From: Pedobacter namyangjuensis
GTDB lineage: Bacteria > Bacteroidota > Bacteroidia > Sphingobacteriales > Sphingobacteriaceae
Direction of reading: 5' to 3'
Assembly: GCF_003313325.1 (NCBI RefSeq)
Contig: NZ_QMHQ01000005.1
Location: 1 to 64,000 of the forward strand
Length of the DNA: 64,000 nucleotides
Below are positions 15,035-24,180 of the stretch, in pieces. Within the stretch, counting starts at the first letter, position 1. Every line of letters starts with the position of its first letter. A model generated the notes under the pieces. The model saw nothing but the letters and a program-made list of their open reading frames with translations. It ran no database searches and was not told where the DNA came from. A program made the translations under genes and the position numbers.

Positions 15035-15902
15035 CTGATACAGGTTTCTTATTAAAACTTTTATTAATACTGTTGTAAAGGTTTTTAGCAGTGTAAGTCC
15101 CTGGGTCTATAATTCTTCTTATGGTGAACAATGGATAATTCTCATCCCTTTGGGTAGATAGGATAAAAGCCGCTTTAAAGCCGTAGTCTTTTAACTTATG
15201 CAACGTAGAGGATTTCGAAACGCCGTAAGGATAGGCGAAGTACTCGATTTTTTTGCCAGTTATATCTTCTAGCTTTTTGTTAGGTTCCTCTATTTGTGTT
15301 TTCCAATCTTCAGCCGTAAAATCAGCAAAATTTTTATGGTCGTAGGTATGGCTGGCTATTGTATTACCTTCATCGCTTAGCTGTTTTATCTGCGCCTTGT
15401 TCATGTACGCGATTCTTCCTTTCTTGCCAATTGCAACCGTCATTATAAAGTACACACCTTTAAAACCGTATTTTTTTAAAGTTGGTGCCGCTATGGTAAA
15501 CTGATCTAAATCTGTGTCATCAAACGTAAACATGATTGGTTTTTCCGGCAACTTTTTGTCAAATACCAAATAATCATAAAGCTGATCAGGCAGTATAGAA
15601 TTGTAACCACTATCGGCCAGCATTTTTACGTGGCTCTCAAACCTGTCTGGTGCAATAATATCATCGTGTGCTCGCTTACCATCTGTAGGCAACCAATTTC
15701 TTATTTGATGATAACAAAGCACCGGAACTTCTTTCTTGGCCAGAATTTCTTGAGCAGAAGCCGGTTTTATGTTACTTCTATCTTTTACAGTTGTTGTATC
15801 GACGTTAGCGGAGGTAGTTTTACTATTGTTTTCTTGCGGATTAGAATGGCAAGAAAACAATAATAATGCAGGTGCTAAAGCTAATAAAAGGTTAACTCGC
15901 AT
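15027..15902 (-). CDS. Polysaccharide deacetylase (NodB-type) lipoprotein, copy 1
   Basis: A lipoprotein (signal to LLLFSC, Cys18) with a NodB-homology carbohydrate esterase 4 domain. Motif 1 is MFTFDDTDLD, where Asp serves as base and metal ligand; motif 2 is ASHTYDHKNF with the two metal-binding histidines. CE4 enzymes remove acetyl groups from N-acetylglucosamine in peptidoglycan, chitin or exopolysaccharide; the target here is unknown. It lies 6 bases after a paralogue (15909-16787) with the same domain order and phrases (GKKIEYFAYP), a clear tandem duplication. It converges on the GreA-like gene. Confidence 0.9.
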   Translation of the reverse strand: MRVNLLLALAPALLLFSCHSNPQENNSKTTSANVDTTTVKDRSNIKPASAQEILAKKEVPVLCYHQIRNWLPTDGKRAHDDIIAPDRFESHVKMLADSGYNSILPDQLYDYLVFDKKLPEKPIMFTFDDTDLDQFTIAAPTLKKYGFKGVYFIMTVAIGKKGRIAYMNKAQIKQLSDEGNTIASHTYDHKNFADFTAEDWKTQIEEPNKKLEDITGKKIEYFAYPYGVSKSSTLHKLKDYGFKAAFILSTQRDENYPLFTIRRIIDPGTYTAKNLYNSINKSFNKKPVSAK

Positions 15903-15908
15903 TAGTTT

Positions 15909-16787
15909 TTAAAAACTTTTAACAATGTTGTTATGTAAAGTTTTAGGGCTCCAAAATCCACTAGCAATAATTCGTCTAACACACATTAACGGGTCGTTTT
16001 CATCACGCTTGTCAGCTAAGGCAAATGCCATTTTAAAACCTCTTTTCTTTAACTCAGGGAAGCCTTCCTTATTCCATAAACCAAACGGATAAGCGAAATA
16101 TTCGATTTTTTTGCCCGTAATTTCTTCTAATTTTTTTGTAGGCTTATCTAATTGCTCTTCCCAATCTTTACCTGTGTATTTTTTAAAATTTTTATGGTCG
16201 TACGTATGGCTACCAATAGAATTGCCTTCATCCGCAAGCTCTTTAATTTGTTCAGCGCTCATGTAATTAACAAATTTGCCTTTTTTCCCAATTGAAACCG
16301 TCATGATAAAATAAGCAGCTTTATAGCCATATTTTTTTAGCGTTGGATTTACTACAGTATATTGGTCTAAAACAGTATCATCAAAAGTAAGCATGATAGG
16401 TTTTGCTGGCAAAGGTTTACCTTCATTCAAGTAAGCGTATAATTGATTTGGTAAAATGGTGTTGTAACCACTATCGGCCAACATTTTAATTTGATCTTTA
16501 AAGTTCTGAATTTCTACCGTATAATCTTTACCCATTTGCCCATCTGTAGCACGCCAGTTGCGTACTTGGTGGTAACATAAAATAGGCACTTGTTTGCGAG
16601 CTAAAATCGTTTTAGCATCCGCAACTTTTACACCGTTAATGTCAATGTTTTTTGCAGTGCTCTCAGGAGCTGTTTTTTCTTTTGTAGTGCTATCGCCCGC
16701 GTTTTGCTTATCGTTGGCCGCATTACATTGGCATCCGCTTACCAGAATTGTAGCAGCTGCAATTATTGTTAGAAAATTAATCTTCAT
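15909..16787 (-). CDS. Polysaccharide deacetylase (NodB-type) lipoprotein, copy 2
   Basis: Paralogue of the next gene: lipoprotein signal ending at ILVSGC, linker rich in Lys, Thr and Glu, then a CE4 domain with MLTFDDTVLDQ and GSHTYDHKNF holding the Asp and His ligands. A longer frame starts at 16841, but its first 18 residues are polar and would bury the signal peptide, so I place the start at 16787 (MKINFLTI). An exact TAGTTTTG (16846-16839) lies upstream and probably drives both copies. Two copies that kept the catalytic motifs but differ in the linker suggest division of substrate. Confidence 0.9.
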   Translation of the reverse strand: MKINFLTIIAAATILVSGCQCNAANDKQNAGDSTTKEKTAPESTAKNIDINGVKVADAKTILARKQVPILCYHQVRNWRATDGQMGKDYTVEIQNFKDQIKMLADSGYNTILPNQLYAYLNEGKPLPAKPIMLTFDDTVLDQYTVVNPTLKKYGYKAAYFIMTVSIGKKGKFVNYMSAEQIKELADEGNSIGSHTYDHKNFKKYTGKDWEEQLDKPTKKLEEITGKKIEYFAYPFGLWNKEGFPELKKRGFKMAFALADKRDENDPLMCVRRIIASGFWSPKTLHNNIVKSF

Positions 16788-16838
16788 AGGTTTTTGTTTT
16801 CCTTGTAGTTGATAAGAGAAATTGTTTATTTCTGAACG

Positions 16839-16846
16839 CAAAACTA
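16839..16846 (-). promoter_or_regulatory. -7 element of the deacetylase pair
   Basis: TAGTTTTG on the minus strand, exact TAnnTTTG, about 50 bases before the chosen start. It supports the shorter start, since the frame from 16841 would begin inside it. Confidence 0.4.
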
Positions 16847-17009
16847 TAAAATTGACATGTATTTACTATCGAAAACTTTAAGCTGTTGATAAAAAAACGA
16901 TTAATTGGTTTTAAAATCTTTAACAGGGTGAATTCCTATCTTTTTTATTACAAATAAATAGCTAGTTTTTAAATAATTTAGGCATTTATTAAACAATCAA
17001 CTCACATCA

Positions 17010-19517
17010 ATGAAGAAACTCTACTCATTGTTAGCTTTTGCATCGGTTTTATGTGCTACCGATGCCCTAGCGCAAACAAAAACCATTTCGCTTACAGAAA
17101 CCACACAAGTAGGAGAGAAAGCTAATTACCAAGCAGCTGCAAGGTTTTCGCCAAGTAAATTGCGTAAAATTATTTATTCGACGGCGGTAGATCCGCATTG
17201 GTTAAAGCAAAGCAACAGGTTTTGGTACCAATATGAAACCCCAAACGGCAAACAATGGTACATTGTAGAGCCTGCATCTAAAACCAAAAAGGTTTTATTT
17301 GACAATGCTAAAATGGCTTCTGAAATAACTTTAATAGTTCGCGATCCGTTTGATGCACAGCATTTGCCGATTGAAAATTTAAAATTTTCTAAGGATGAAA
17401 AAAGCATCAGCTTCGAGATAAAAAGTACTATCGAAGAGCTTAAAAAAGATAGAAAAGATAAAAAAGCTGCAGATTCTATGCAGAAGAAAATTTTCTTTTT
17501 TAACTACGATTTGGCCAATAGCAAACTTACAGAGGTTAAAAACTACGAGAAGCCAAAAGCTAAGCCAAGTTGGGGTTCTGTAGCGCCAGATTCGTCGGCA
17601 GTTATTTTCTCTCGCAATTATAACCTGTATTGGATGGATAAAGCCAATTATCTAAAGGCGGTGAAAAATGAAGAGGATAGCACAATTGTAGAGCATCAGT
17701 TAACAAAAGATGGTGTTAAGTTTTACTCTTTTGGTAGCGACGGCGATGGCGAAGATAATGAGCTAAATATCAAAAACAACAAAAAGAGAAGAGGTGCTTA
17801 CGTACTTTGGTCGCCTGACAGTAAACATTTTGTGTTGGATAGAACCGACTCTAGAAAGGTTAAGGATTTTTGGGTAATTAACAGTATTGCCGCTGGCCGC
17901 CCAACATTAGAAACTTACAAATACCAAATGCCAGGTGAAAAAGAATCGCCTGTAGACGAGTTTGTACTTTTTAATTTTGCAGCTAAAACTTATAAAACTA
18001 TAAACACTACAGCTTTTAAAGATCAAAGCATATCTACCTGGAGTAAACCAGCTTTAAATAAGGATAGAGATAATGAGTTTAGACCGTCGATTTGGTTAGG
18101 CGATAACAATAAATTCTATTTTTCTCGTAACAGTAGAGATTTAAAACGAATTGATATTTGCACAATAGACATACAAACCGGTGCGGTAAAACAATTGATA
18201 GATGAGCGTTTTAATACCTATGTAGAAGTTCAACGCCCAGGTTTAGTTAACGGTGGTGCAGAAATGATCCATTGGAGCGAACGTGATGGTTGGGGCCATT
18301 TCTATCTTTTTGATGCTAATGGAAAGTTGAAAAACCAAATTACAAAAGGTGCTTTCCACTGCGAATCTATTGTTAATGTTGATGAAAAAAACAGGGTTTT
18401 ATACTTTACAGCTAACGGAAAAGAGGACAAGGAAGATCCGTACTTTATGCACTTGTACCGTATAAACTTTGATGGTTCTGGCTTAAAGTTGCTGAACAGC
18501 GGAGATTTTGATCACGCAGTAAACATGAATGACGAAGCAAAATTCTTTGTTGATAATTATTCGAGAGTAAACACGGTGCCAAAATCGTTCTTATTAGATA
18601 ACAATGGCCTGAAAGTAATGGAGTTGGAAACTGCAGATTTGTCTTTACTGATGGAGACGGGCTACAAATTTCCAGAACCATTTAAAGTTAAGGCAGATGA
18701 TGGCATAACCGATATTTACGGAGTGATGTACAAGCCATTCGATTTTGATCCGAAGAAAAAATACCCAATTATAGAGTATGTTTATCCTGGTCCGCAAACG
18801 GAGGCAGTTAATAAAGCTTTCGGTAGGGCAATGGATAGAATGGATCGTTTGGCGCAGTTAGGTTATGTGGTAATTACAGTAGGTAACAGAGGTGGTCACC
18901 CGGCTCGTTCTAAATGGTACCACACTTATGGTTACGGAAATCTGAGAGATTACGGTTTGGCCGATAAGAAAGCCGCTGTAGAGCAGTTGGCGGATAGATA
19001 TTCTTTTATCGACGCGAATAGAGTTGGTATTACTGGCCACTCTGGTGGTGGTTTTATGTCTACCGCTGCATTGTTGGTTTACCCAGATTTCTTTAAAGTT
19101 GCAGTTTCTGCAGCGGGTAACCACGATAATAGCATCTACAACCGTTGGTGGAGCGAAAAGCACCACGGTGTTAAAGAAATTGTGTCGGCCAAAGGCGATA
19201 CAACTTTTAAATATTCTATTGATAAAAACCCAGATTTAGCGAAAAACCTTAAAGGACATTTGATGCTTATGCACGGTGACATGGATAATAACGTAAATCC
19301 TGCAAACTCAATTCGTGTTGCAAACGCCTTGATAAAAGCCGGCAAACGTTTTGAATATGTGGTAGTTCCGGGTCAGCGACATGGTTTTGGCGATATGACG
19401 GAATATATGTTCTGGAAATTAGCCGATCATTTCAACAATTATTTATTGGGCGATTTCTCGAAATCTTCTGAAGTAAATATTGTGGAGATGGATAGAGATA
19501 TTGAACGAAAGCAATAG
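17010..19517 (+). CDS. S9-family (dipeptidyl peptidase IV-like) exported serine peptidase
   Basis: An 835-aa exported enzyme: signal peptide (1-21, ending at LAQ), a beta-propeller of about 520 residues, then the alpha/beta-hydrolase domain. The catalytic triad is visible: Ser678 in GHSGGGF, Asp759 in HGDMDNNV and His791 in RHGFGDM. DPP IV-type enzymes release N-terminal dipeptides, usually after proline, from peptides in the periplasm. The propeller contains an unusual charged insert near 145-155 (KKDRKDKKAADS). It ends at a strong terminator (19538-19571). Confidence 0.92.
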   Translation: MKKLYSLLAFASVLCATDALAQTKTISLTETTQVGEKANYQAAARFSPSKLRKIIYSTAVDPHWLKQSNRFWYQYETPNGKQWYIVEPASKTKKVLFDNAKMASEITLIVRDPFDAQHLPIENLKFSKDEKSISFEIKSTIEELKKDRKDKKAADSMQKKIFFFNYDLANSKLTEVKNYEKPKAKPSWGSVAPDSSAVIFSRNYNLYWMDKANYLKAVKNEEDSTIVEHQLTKDGVKFYSFGSDGDGEDNELNIKNNKKRRGAYVLWSPDSKHFVLDRTDSRKVKDFWVINSIAAGRPTLETYKYQMPGEKESPVDEFVLFNFAAKTYKTINTTAFKDQSISTWSKPALNKDRDNEFRPSIWLGDNNKFYFSRNSRDLKRIDICTIDIQTGAVKQLIDERFNTYVEVQRPGLVNGGAEMIHWSERDGWGHFYLFDANGKLKNQITKGAFHCESIVNVDEKNRVLYFTANGKEDKEDPYFMHLYRINFDGSGLKLLNSGDFDHAVNMNDEAKFFVDNYSRVNTVPKSFLLDNNGLKVMELETADLSLLMETGYKFPEPFKVKADDGITDIYGVMYKPFDFDPKKKYPIIEYVYPGPQTEAVNKAFGRAMDRMDRLAQLGYVVITVGNRGGHPARSKWYHTYGYGNLRDYGLADKKAAVEQLADRYSFIDANRVGITGHSGGGFMSTAALLVYPDFFKVAVSAAGNHDNSIYNRWWSEKHHGVKEIVSAKGDTTFKYSIDKNPDLAKNLKGHLMLMHGDMDNNVNPANSIRVANALIKAGKRFEYVVVPGQRHGFGDMTEYMFWKLADHFNNYLLGDFSKSSEVNIVEMDRDIERKQ

Positions 19518-19537
19518 CGCTAATAATTTACGAACGT

Positions 19538-19571
19538 AAAAGGCTCTGCAGGTTTTCTTGCAGAGCCTTTT
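19538..19571 (+). terminator. Terminator of the S9 peptidase gene
   Basis: AAAAGGCTCTGCA and TGCAGAGCCTTTT form a perfect 13-bp stem followed by T residues. Confidence 0.9.
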
Positions 19572-19579
19572 GTGTAATA

Positions 19580-19655
19580 AACCTGAGCGCAGTGTAAAGC
19601 CCGGATCCCGATTTTATATCGGGAGAGGACTTGTAACGTAGCGCAGGACTAACAT
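19580..19655. repeat. REP-like intergenic element
   Basis: Holds the hairpin TCCCGAT-TTTAT-ATCGGGA (19606-19624) with flanks ACCTGAGCGCAGTGTAAAGC and TTGTAACGTAGCGCAGGACT. The phrases ACCTGAGC and GTGTAAAGC recur in the element at 33781-34062, and the CCCGAT/ATCGGG stem recurs in related form at 50482-50505. I read these as members of one dispersed repeat family. Confidence 0.55.
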
Positions 19656-19727
19656 TTATAGTAACGCTGGTTTTGCTTTTCAAAAAATGAATATATTTAG
19701 GTTTTTAATTTAAACACTTAACGAGCT

Positions 19728-21392
19728 ATGATATTGAACAAAAAACATTTATTAATGCTTGCTATTGGGGCGGTTGGCTTTGCTTCTTGCCAATCGGAGC
19801 AAGGCGGCGCTAATTTAACGCCAGATTCTGTAGCCTTAAAAGCGGTAAACGATACTGCTTTAGCGAAACATATCGGAGTATTGGCATCGGATGATTTTGA
19901 AGGCAGAAAACCTTTTACTACTGGGGAAACGAAGACCATTAACTATTTAAAGACCGAATTTGAGAAAATTGGCTTGAAACCGGGCAACGGCGATAGTTAT
20001 TTCCAAGAAGTTCCGATGGTGGATATCAAATCTACACCGAGTGATTTGAGCATTAAAACAGCCGATGGAAAGGCCGTGAGTTTGAAATATTTGGATGATT
20101 TTGTTGGCGCAAGTAGGCATGTTACCGAAGCCGTTAAAGTAGAAAATTCTGAGATGGTTTTTGCTGGCTATGGCATTGTTGCACCAGAATATAAATGGAA
20201 TGATTACGAAGGTTTGGATGTTAAAGGAAAAACGGTAGTAGTTATGGTAAACGATCCTGGTTTTTCTGACTCGACTTTGTTTAAAGGTAAAACGATGACT
20301 TACTATGGGCGTTGGACTTACAAATTTGAAGAAGCCGCTAGACAAGGCGCAACCGGAGTAATAATTATCCACGAAGATAAAGCGGCAAGTTACCCTTGGG
20401 CGGTGGTAAGGAGCGGTTGGTCTAAATCTAAATTATATTTAGAAGCGGCGGATGCTAACAAATCGAGAGCTATTATGGAAGGATGGATTACACAAAATGT
20501 TGCCCAATCTTTATTTAAAATGGCTGGTAAATCTGCCGATTTGATGAAACAGGCTGGTAAGCCAGGATTTAAGCCCGTTGCTTTAGGTTTGAGTGTTTCT
20601 ACCACTATTAACAACGTGATCAAAAAATCTACTTCAAACAACGTTGTTGCCGTATTGCCGGGTACTAAAAGAGCTGATGAATATGTGATTTACTCGGGTC
20701 ACTGGGATCATTTAGGAAAAGGCGAGGCTATTAATGGCGATTCTATTTACAATGGCGCTGTAGATAATGCAACAGGTACGGCTGCTTTGTTGGTTTTAGC
20801 CGATGCTTTTAAGAAAGCGAAAGTACAACCAGAGCGTTCTATCATGTTTATAGCTTTAACGGGCGAGGAGCAAGGTTTGTTGGGGTCTGAATATTATGGC
20901 GCACATCCTTTAGTGCCGGTAAATAAAACAGTAGCAGTAATTAATATGGATGCGATGCAAGCATTTGGTAAAACTAAAGATATTATAGCAGTTGGCTTTG
21001 GTCAGTCGGAGCTGGAAGATTATTTAACAGATGCAGCTAAAAAACAAGGTAGGATAGTTACGAAAGATACAAATCCATCGGCTGGGTTTTATTTCCGTTC
21101 AGATCATTTTAATTTTGCGAAAGTTGGTATTCCGGCTTTGTATACCGAAACTGGAGATGACCATGTAGAAAAAGGAGTGGCTTACGGAAAGGCGCAAAAA
21201 GAAGATTATACCAAAAACCGTTATCACGCACCTGCGGATAATTTTGAACCTGCCAAATGGGATTTCTCTGGCATGGTAGAAGATTTGAGATTGCTTTTTG
21301 ATGTAGGTTACCGCATTAGTAACGAAACTACTTTTCCAGGTTGGAAAAATGGTTCGGAGTTTAAAGCGATTAGAGAAAAGAGTATGAAATAG
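19728..21392 (+). CDS. M28-family zinc exopeptidase, lipoprotein with PA domain
   Basis: A 554-aa lipoprotein (lipobox at VGFASC) with a protease-associated domain inserted in the first half (about 130-280) and an M28 aminopeptidase domain. Zinc ligands appear in order: His in SGHWDHLG, Asp in DNATGTAAL, the Glu pair in LTGEEQGLLGSEY, Asp in INMDAM, and a distal ligand in RSDHFNF. It removes N-terminal residues from peptides outside the inner membrane and probably works with the DPP IV-like enzyme encoded before it, although a terminator separates them. TATATTTA (19692-19699), one mismatch from TAnnTTTG, may be its -7 element. Confidence 0.9.
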   Translation: MILNKKHLLMLAIGAVGFASCQSEQGGANLTPDSVALKAVNDTALAKHIGVLASDDFEGRKPFTTGETKTINYLKTEFEKIGLKPGNGDSYFQEVPMVDIKSTPSDLSIKTADGKAVSLKYLDDFVGASRHVTEAVKVENSEMVFAGYGIVAPEYKWNDYEGLDVKGKTVVVMVNDPGFSDSTLFKGKTMTYYGRWTYKFEEAARQGATGVIIIHEDKAASYPWAVVRSGWSKSKLYLEAADANKSRAIMEGWITQNVAQSLFKMAGKSADLMKQAGKPGFKPVALGLSVSTTINNVIKKSTSNNVVAVLPGTKRADEYVIYSGHWDHLGKGEAINGDSIYNGAVDNATGTAALLVLADAFKKAKVQPERSIMFIALTGEEQGLLGSEYYGAHPLVPVNKTVAVINMDAMQAFGKTKDIIAVGFGQSELEDYLTDAAKKQGRIVTKDTNPSAGFYFRSDHFNFAKVGIPALYTETGDDHVEKGVAYGKAQKEDYTKNRYHAPADNFEPAKWDFSGMVEDLRLLFDVGYRISNETTFPGWKNGSEFKAIREKSMK

Positions 21393-21410
21393 GTTTTTAA
21401 TTAAACTACC

Positions 21411-21445
21411 AAAGGTGGTAACTCTGTTGAATTACCACCTTTTTT
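21411..21445 (+). terminator. Terminator of the M28 gene
   Basis: AAAGGTGGTAA pairs with TTACCACCTTT, then a T-run. Confidence 0.88.
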
Positions 21446-21463
21446 ATTTTTGAGGGCTTCTGT

Positions 21464-23974
21464 TTATTTTACCTCCAACTTCATCGTTTTTACGCCAAAG
21501 TTCCCTTCTAAATCAGTCCCTTCTAGCCAAACGGTGTAAGTTCCCTTTTTATCCGAGGTAAAAAAACTTACAAAAGTTTCGCCTTTTTCATCAGTGATAA
21601 TATTCGGATTCCAATAAATTGTAGATCTAAAATCGGGTGTTTTATTGTCGTTCTCTGCAGTGTATTTAGGCGAGTAGAAAACCTTTTTGTTACCATAATT
21701 CATCGGTCGGTACTTATAAATATTAGCAGCCTTTTTTAAAAAAGGCCCACTACCAGATTTAGTAGTAATTTCTATGTAAGCATATTGAGTTTGGTCTAAC
21801 CAGTTTCTTACAAAGCGACTTCTGTAAAGCATACTTTTGTTGAAAAATGCCATTACCTCAACACCTTTAATATCCTCAGCATTATAATAATCTAAAGTAG
21901 TCCTTACAAAATTGTTATAATCATTCATTTTGGTTGCTGCAGATGCATCCGCTGAGTCATAAAAGAAATCTAACTCCATTCCATCTATCACAAACCTTAC
22001 TGGTTCAGAATTGATGAAAAAATCTCGAATACTCGAACCCCGCCTCACACCGGTTCTAAATCCGGTAATCTTTTTTATAAGTAAATCGTATAAAGTTAAC
22101 TTGGGTACTTTGTTTAAGTCTTCTTCGGTAAGTATTTGGTCTGCCTCACCAGGGCCATTTAAATTTTTTGAACCTGGAATCACTCTCTTACCCGTAATGG
22201 TTACCTCCCTAAGTAAGTTTCCACTGGCATATCGTTTGTTTAAGGCTTCGTTTTGTGTAGCTACCAAAACATTTGCAACACTGTCGGCAGTAGTATCGAA
22301 AATAATATTCTTTCGTTTTACAACCTCAATTTCAGGTCTTTTAAATTCATCAACTTCAATGCCCAATGTTCCTTTTCTGCCCTTGGTGTTTAGAGCCTGT
22401 ACGATAAAAGATGCGCTATCCATAACCGGGAGCTGATCGAATACAAACTCTCCCTTATCATTCGCAACGGTATCTATTAATGTAAAACCTCTGTTCTGAC
22501 CAACCATAGTTACTTTAGCGTTAGCTATGGGTGTGTTGGTTAAGTTGGTGATTTTTCCACGAAGTGTAAATTCCTTTTCAGCTTTAAATAAAGGTTTTTT
22601 AGTTAAATCCCATTGGTAATTAACCCAGCCTTGTGTTAACATTAACGCTTCCAGGTCATTATGCGTTTGTTCATCGTATTGCTTAAAATACGATCCAGGG
22701 TTTTCAATCTCTCCTTTTAAATCTGAAGTTAATAGCAAGTAGCTTAAAATATTTCCCTCATTTAAACTGTCCTTGGTAACTTGGCTATCGTCGGTTATGG
22801 ACATGGATAACGACATTTGGGCTGGTTTTTTATCGAATGAACTGGCCTTGATAACGAGTTTTACGCTGTCTCTATTTTTGTATGCTAACTTATCTGAAGA
22901 AACATCAATCTTAGCCTGGTCTAAATGATTGATAAAAAAGTTTCGCTCATTAAGGGGCTTTCTTTGTGCATCTAAAATTAATATCTGGCAAACTCCGGTT
23001 GGGAAAATGCTTTTGGCAACACGAATAGTTTTACCTGTAGTGTTTGCTGCCAACGTTGCTACAAAACAAGCCACGCCTCTAGATTGACCAATGACGGTTA
23101 ATGGTTCGTTTTTTAAGTTAGATCCAAATTGAATAACTAAAGAGTCTGATTTATAATCGTTTGTAACTTTTAAAGCTGTTGAAAGTTCTTTAACAGTAGG
23201 CAAGGTTGTATTAGGTACTGCTAAATTTTTTATTCTCGCAGTATACCGCTCAGTCGCTACAGCGTTTAAATAGAAAAAGCCCATTCCTTTTGTATTCGAT
23301 ACAAAAGTGGTAACGATATTATCTTTGCTGTCTAAAATTTCGCCACTTAGGCTGATGCCTTTTCCATTGGCATTTAATGCTTTAAATGCAATTTTTTGAT
23401 TAGAACCAGCTATAAGATTTCCACCTTCCGGCAAAAATTGTAGGTCTATTGCACTATTTCTATTGTTGCCTGAATTATTTTGATTGCTTGCCAAAGGCGA
23501 CTTTGTTGTTGAAGCACTGGCTATTCCTATCGCACCTGCAGGTAAGGAAAATACTTTAAGCTGTTTTTGAAAAAAATGTGAATTTCCAAAGTTCTGCATC
23601 CAGTTTGTGTAGGCTCTAAATGTGTATGTTCCGGTTTTAAATTGCCGTTCGTTTAGTGCAAAAGCGCCCCAAGTTAAGCCAGATACTGTTGGCAAGGCAA
23701 GCGTTTGTAAAACATCGTTATTTTCGTCGATTATTTCTGTGTAGATAACAGCACTAGTATTAGACGGAACATTTAGTGTGCCATCTACCAGATAGGCTTT
23801 AAACCAAATGGTATCAGTTGCTGTATAATTGGTCTTGTCAAAATGCACATAAAGTTTTTCCCTTGGCAAATTGTTGCGAATGCTGTCGTACAATTTTAAA
23901 ATAGCTTGTTGCTGGGCCGAAACTATTGTGCGGCAAAAAATAAAAAAAGTAAGGAGGACTGCGGATTTATACAT
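21464..23974 (-). CDS. Large exported protein with MG2-like N-terminus and TonB plug-like C-terminus
   Basis: An exported protein of about 836 aa: signal peptide, then the MG2-type phrase LPREKLYVHFDKTNY (typical of Bacteroidota alpha-2-macroglobulin-like proteins), further beta-sandwich repeats, a carboxypeptidase-regulatory-like domain (FTLRGKITNLTNTPIANAKV, near 475), and a plug-like stretch (near 640-700) with no beta-barrel after it. Families of this build are annotated as TonB-plug domain proteins, and their role in surface assembly or nutrient capture is not settled. I start at the ATG at 23974; a Met four residues earlier is possible. It stands alone. Confidence 0.8.
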   Translation of the reverse strand: MYKSAVLLTFFIFCRTIVSAQQQAILKLYDSIRNNLPREKLYVHFDKTNYTATDTIWFKAYLVDGTLNVPSNTSAVIYTEIIDENNDVLQTLALPTVSGLTWGAFALNERQFKTGTYTFRAYTNWMQNFGNSHFFQKQLKVFSLPAGAIGIASASTTKSPLASNQNNSGNNRNSAIDLQFLPEGGNLIAGSNQKIAFKALNANGKGISLSGEILDSKDNIVTTFVSNTKGMGFFYLNAVATERYTARIKNLAVPNTTLPTVKELSTALKVTNDYKSDSLVIQFGSNLKNEPLTVIGQSRGVACFVATLAANTTGKTIRVAKSIFPTGVCQILILDAQRKPLNERNFFINHLDQAKIDVSSDKLAYKNRDSVKLVIKASSFDKKPAQMSLSMSITDDSQVTKDSLNEGNILSYLLLTSDLKGEIENPGSYFKQYDEQTHNDLEALMLTQGWVNYQWDLTKKPLFKAEKEFTLRGKITNLTNTPIANAKVTMVGQNRGFTLIDTVANDKGEFVFDQLPVMDSASFIVQALNTKGRKGTLGIEVDEFKRPEIEVVKRKNIIFDTTADSVANVLVATQNEALNKRYASGNLLREVTITGKRVIPGSKNLNGPGEADQILTEEDLNKVPKLTLYDLLIKKITGFRTGVRRGSSIRDFFINSEPVRFVIDGMELDFFYDSADASAATKMNDYNNFVRTTLDYYNAEDIKGVEVMAFFNKSMLYRSRFVRNWLDQTQYAYIEITTKSGSGPFLKKAANIYKYRPMNYGNKKVFYSPKYTAENDNKTPDFRSTIYWNPNIITDEKGETFVSFFTSDKKGTYTVWLEGTDLEGNFGVKTMKLEVK

Positions 23975-24161
23975 TGATGAGAGCATTTGATAAAATTAAA
24001 TATACAAGAATATTTTTATGCTGATGATTTTCGAGTGTAAAAGGATTTATACAAAGGATTTAACTTTAGGTTTGCAACTCCAAAACCAAACAATCGCGAG
24101 GCGTATTTATACGCAAATAGTCAAAAAACTCATTTATAGGGCTAAACGCATAAATAGTTTC

Positions 24162-24169
24162 TAAATTTG
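24162..24169 (+). promoter_or_regulatory. -7 element of the MFS exporter gene
   Basis: TAAATTTG, exact TAnnTTTG, 11 bases before the ATG at 24181. No TTG at the expected -33 distance. Confidence 0.4.
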
Positions 24170-24180
24170 GCAACATAATT

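Noticed and set aside
16788..16841. N-terminal extension of the second deacetylase
   Set aside because: The extra 18 residues precede the lipoprotein signal and include a -7-like element, so they are probably not translated.
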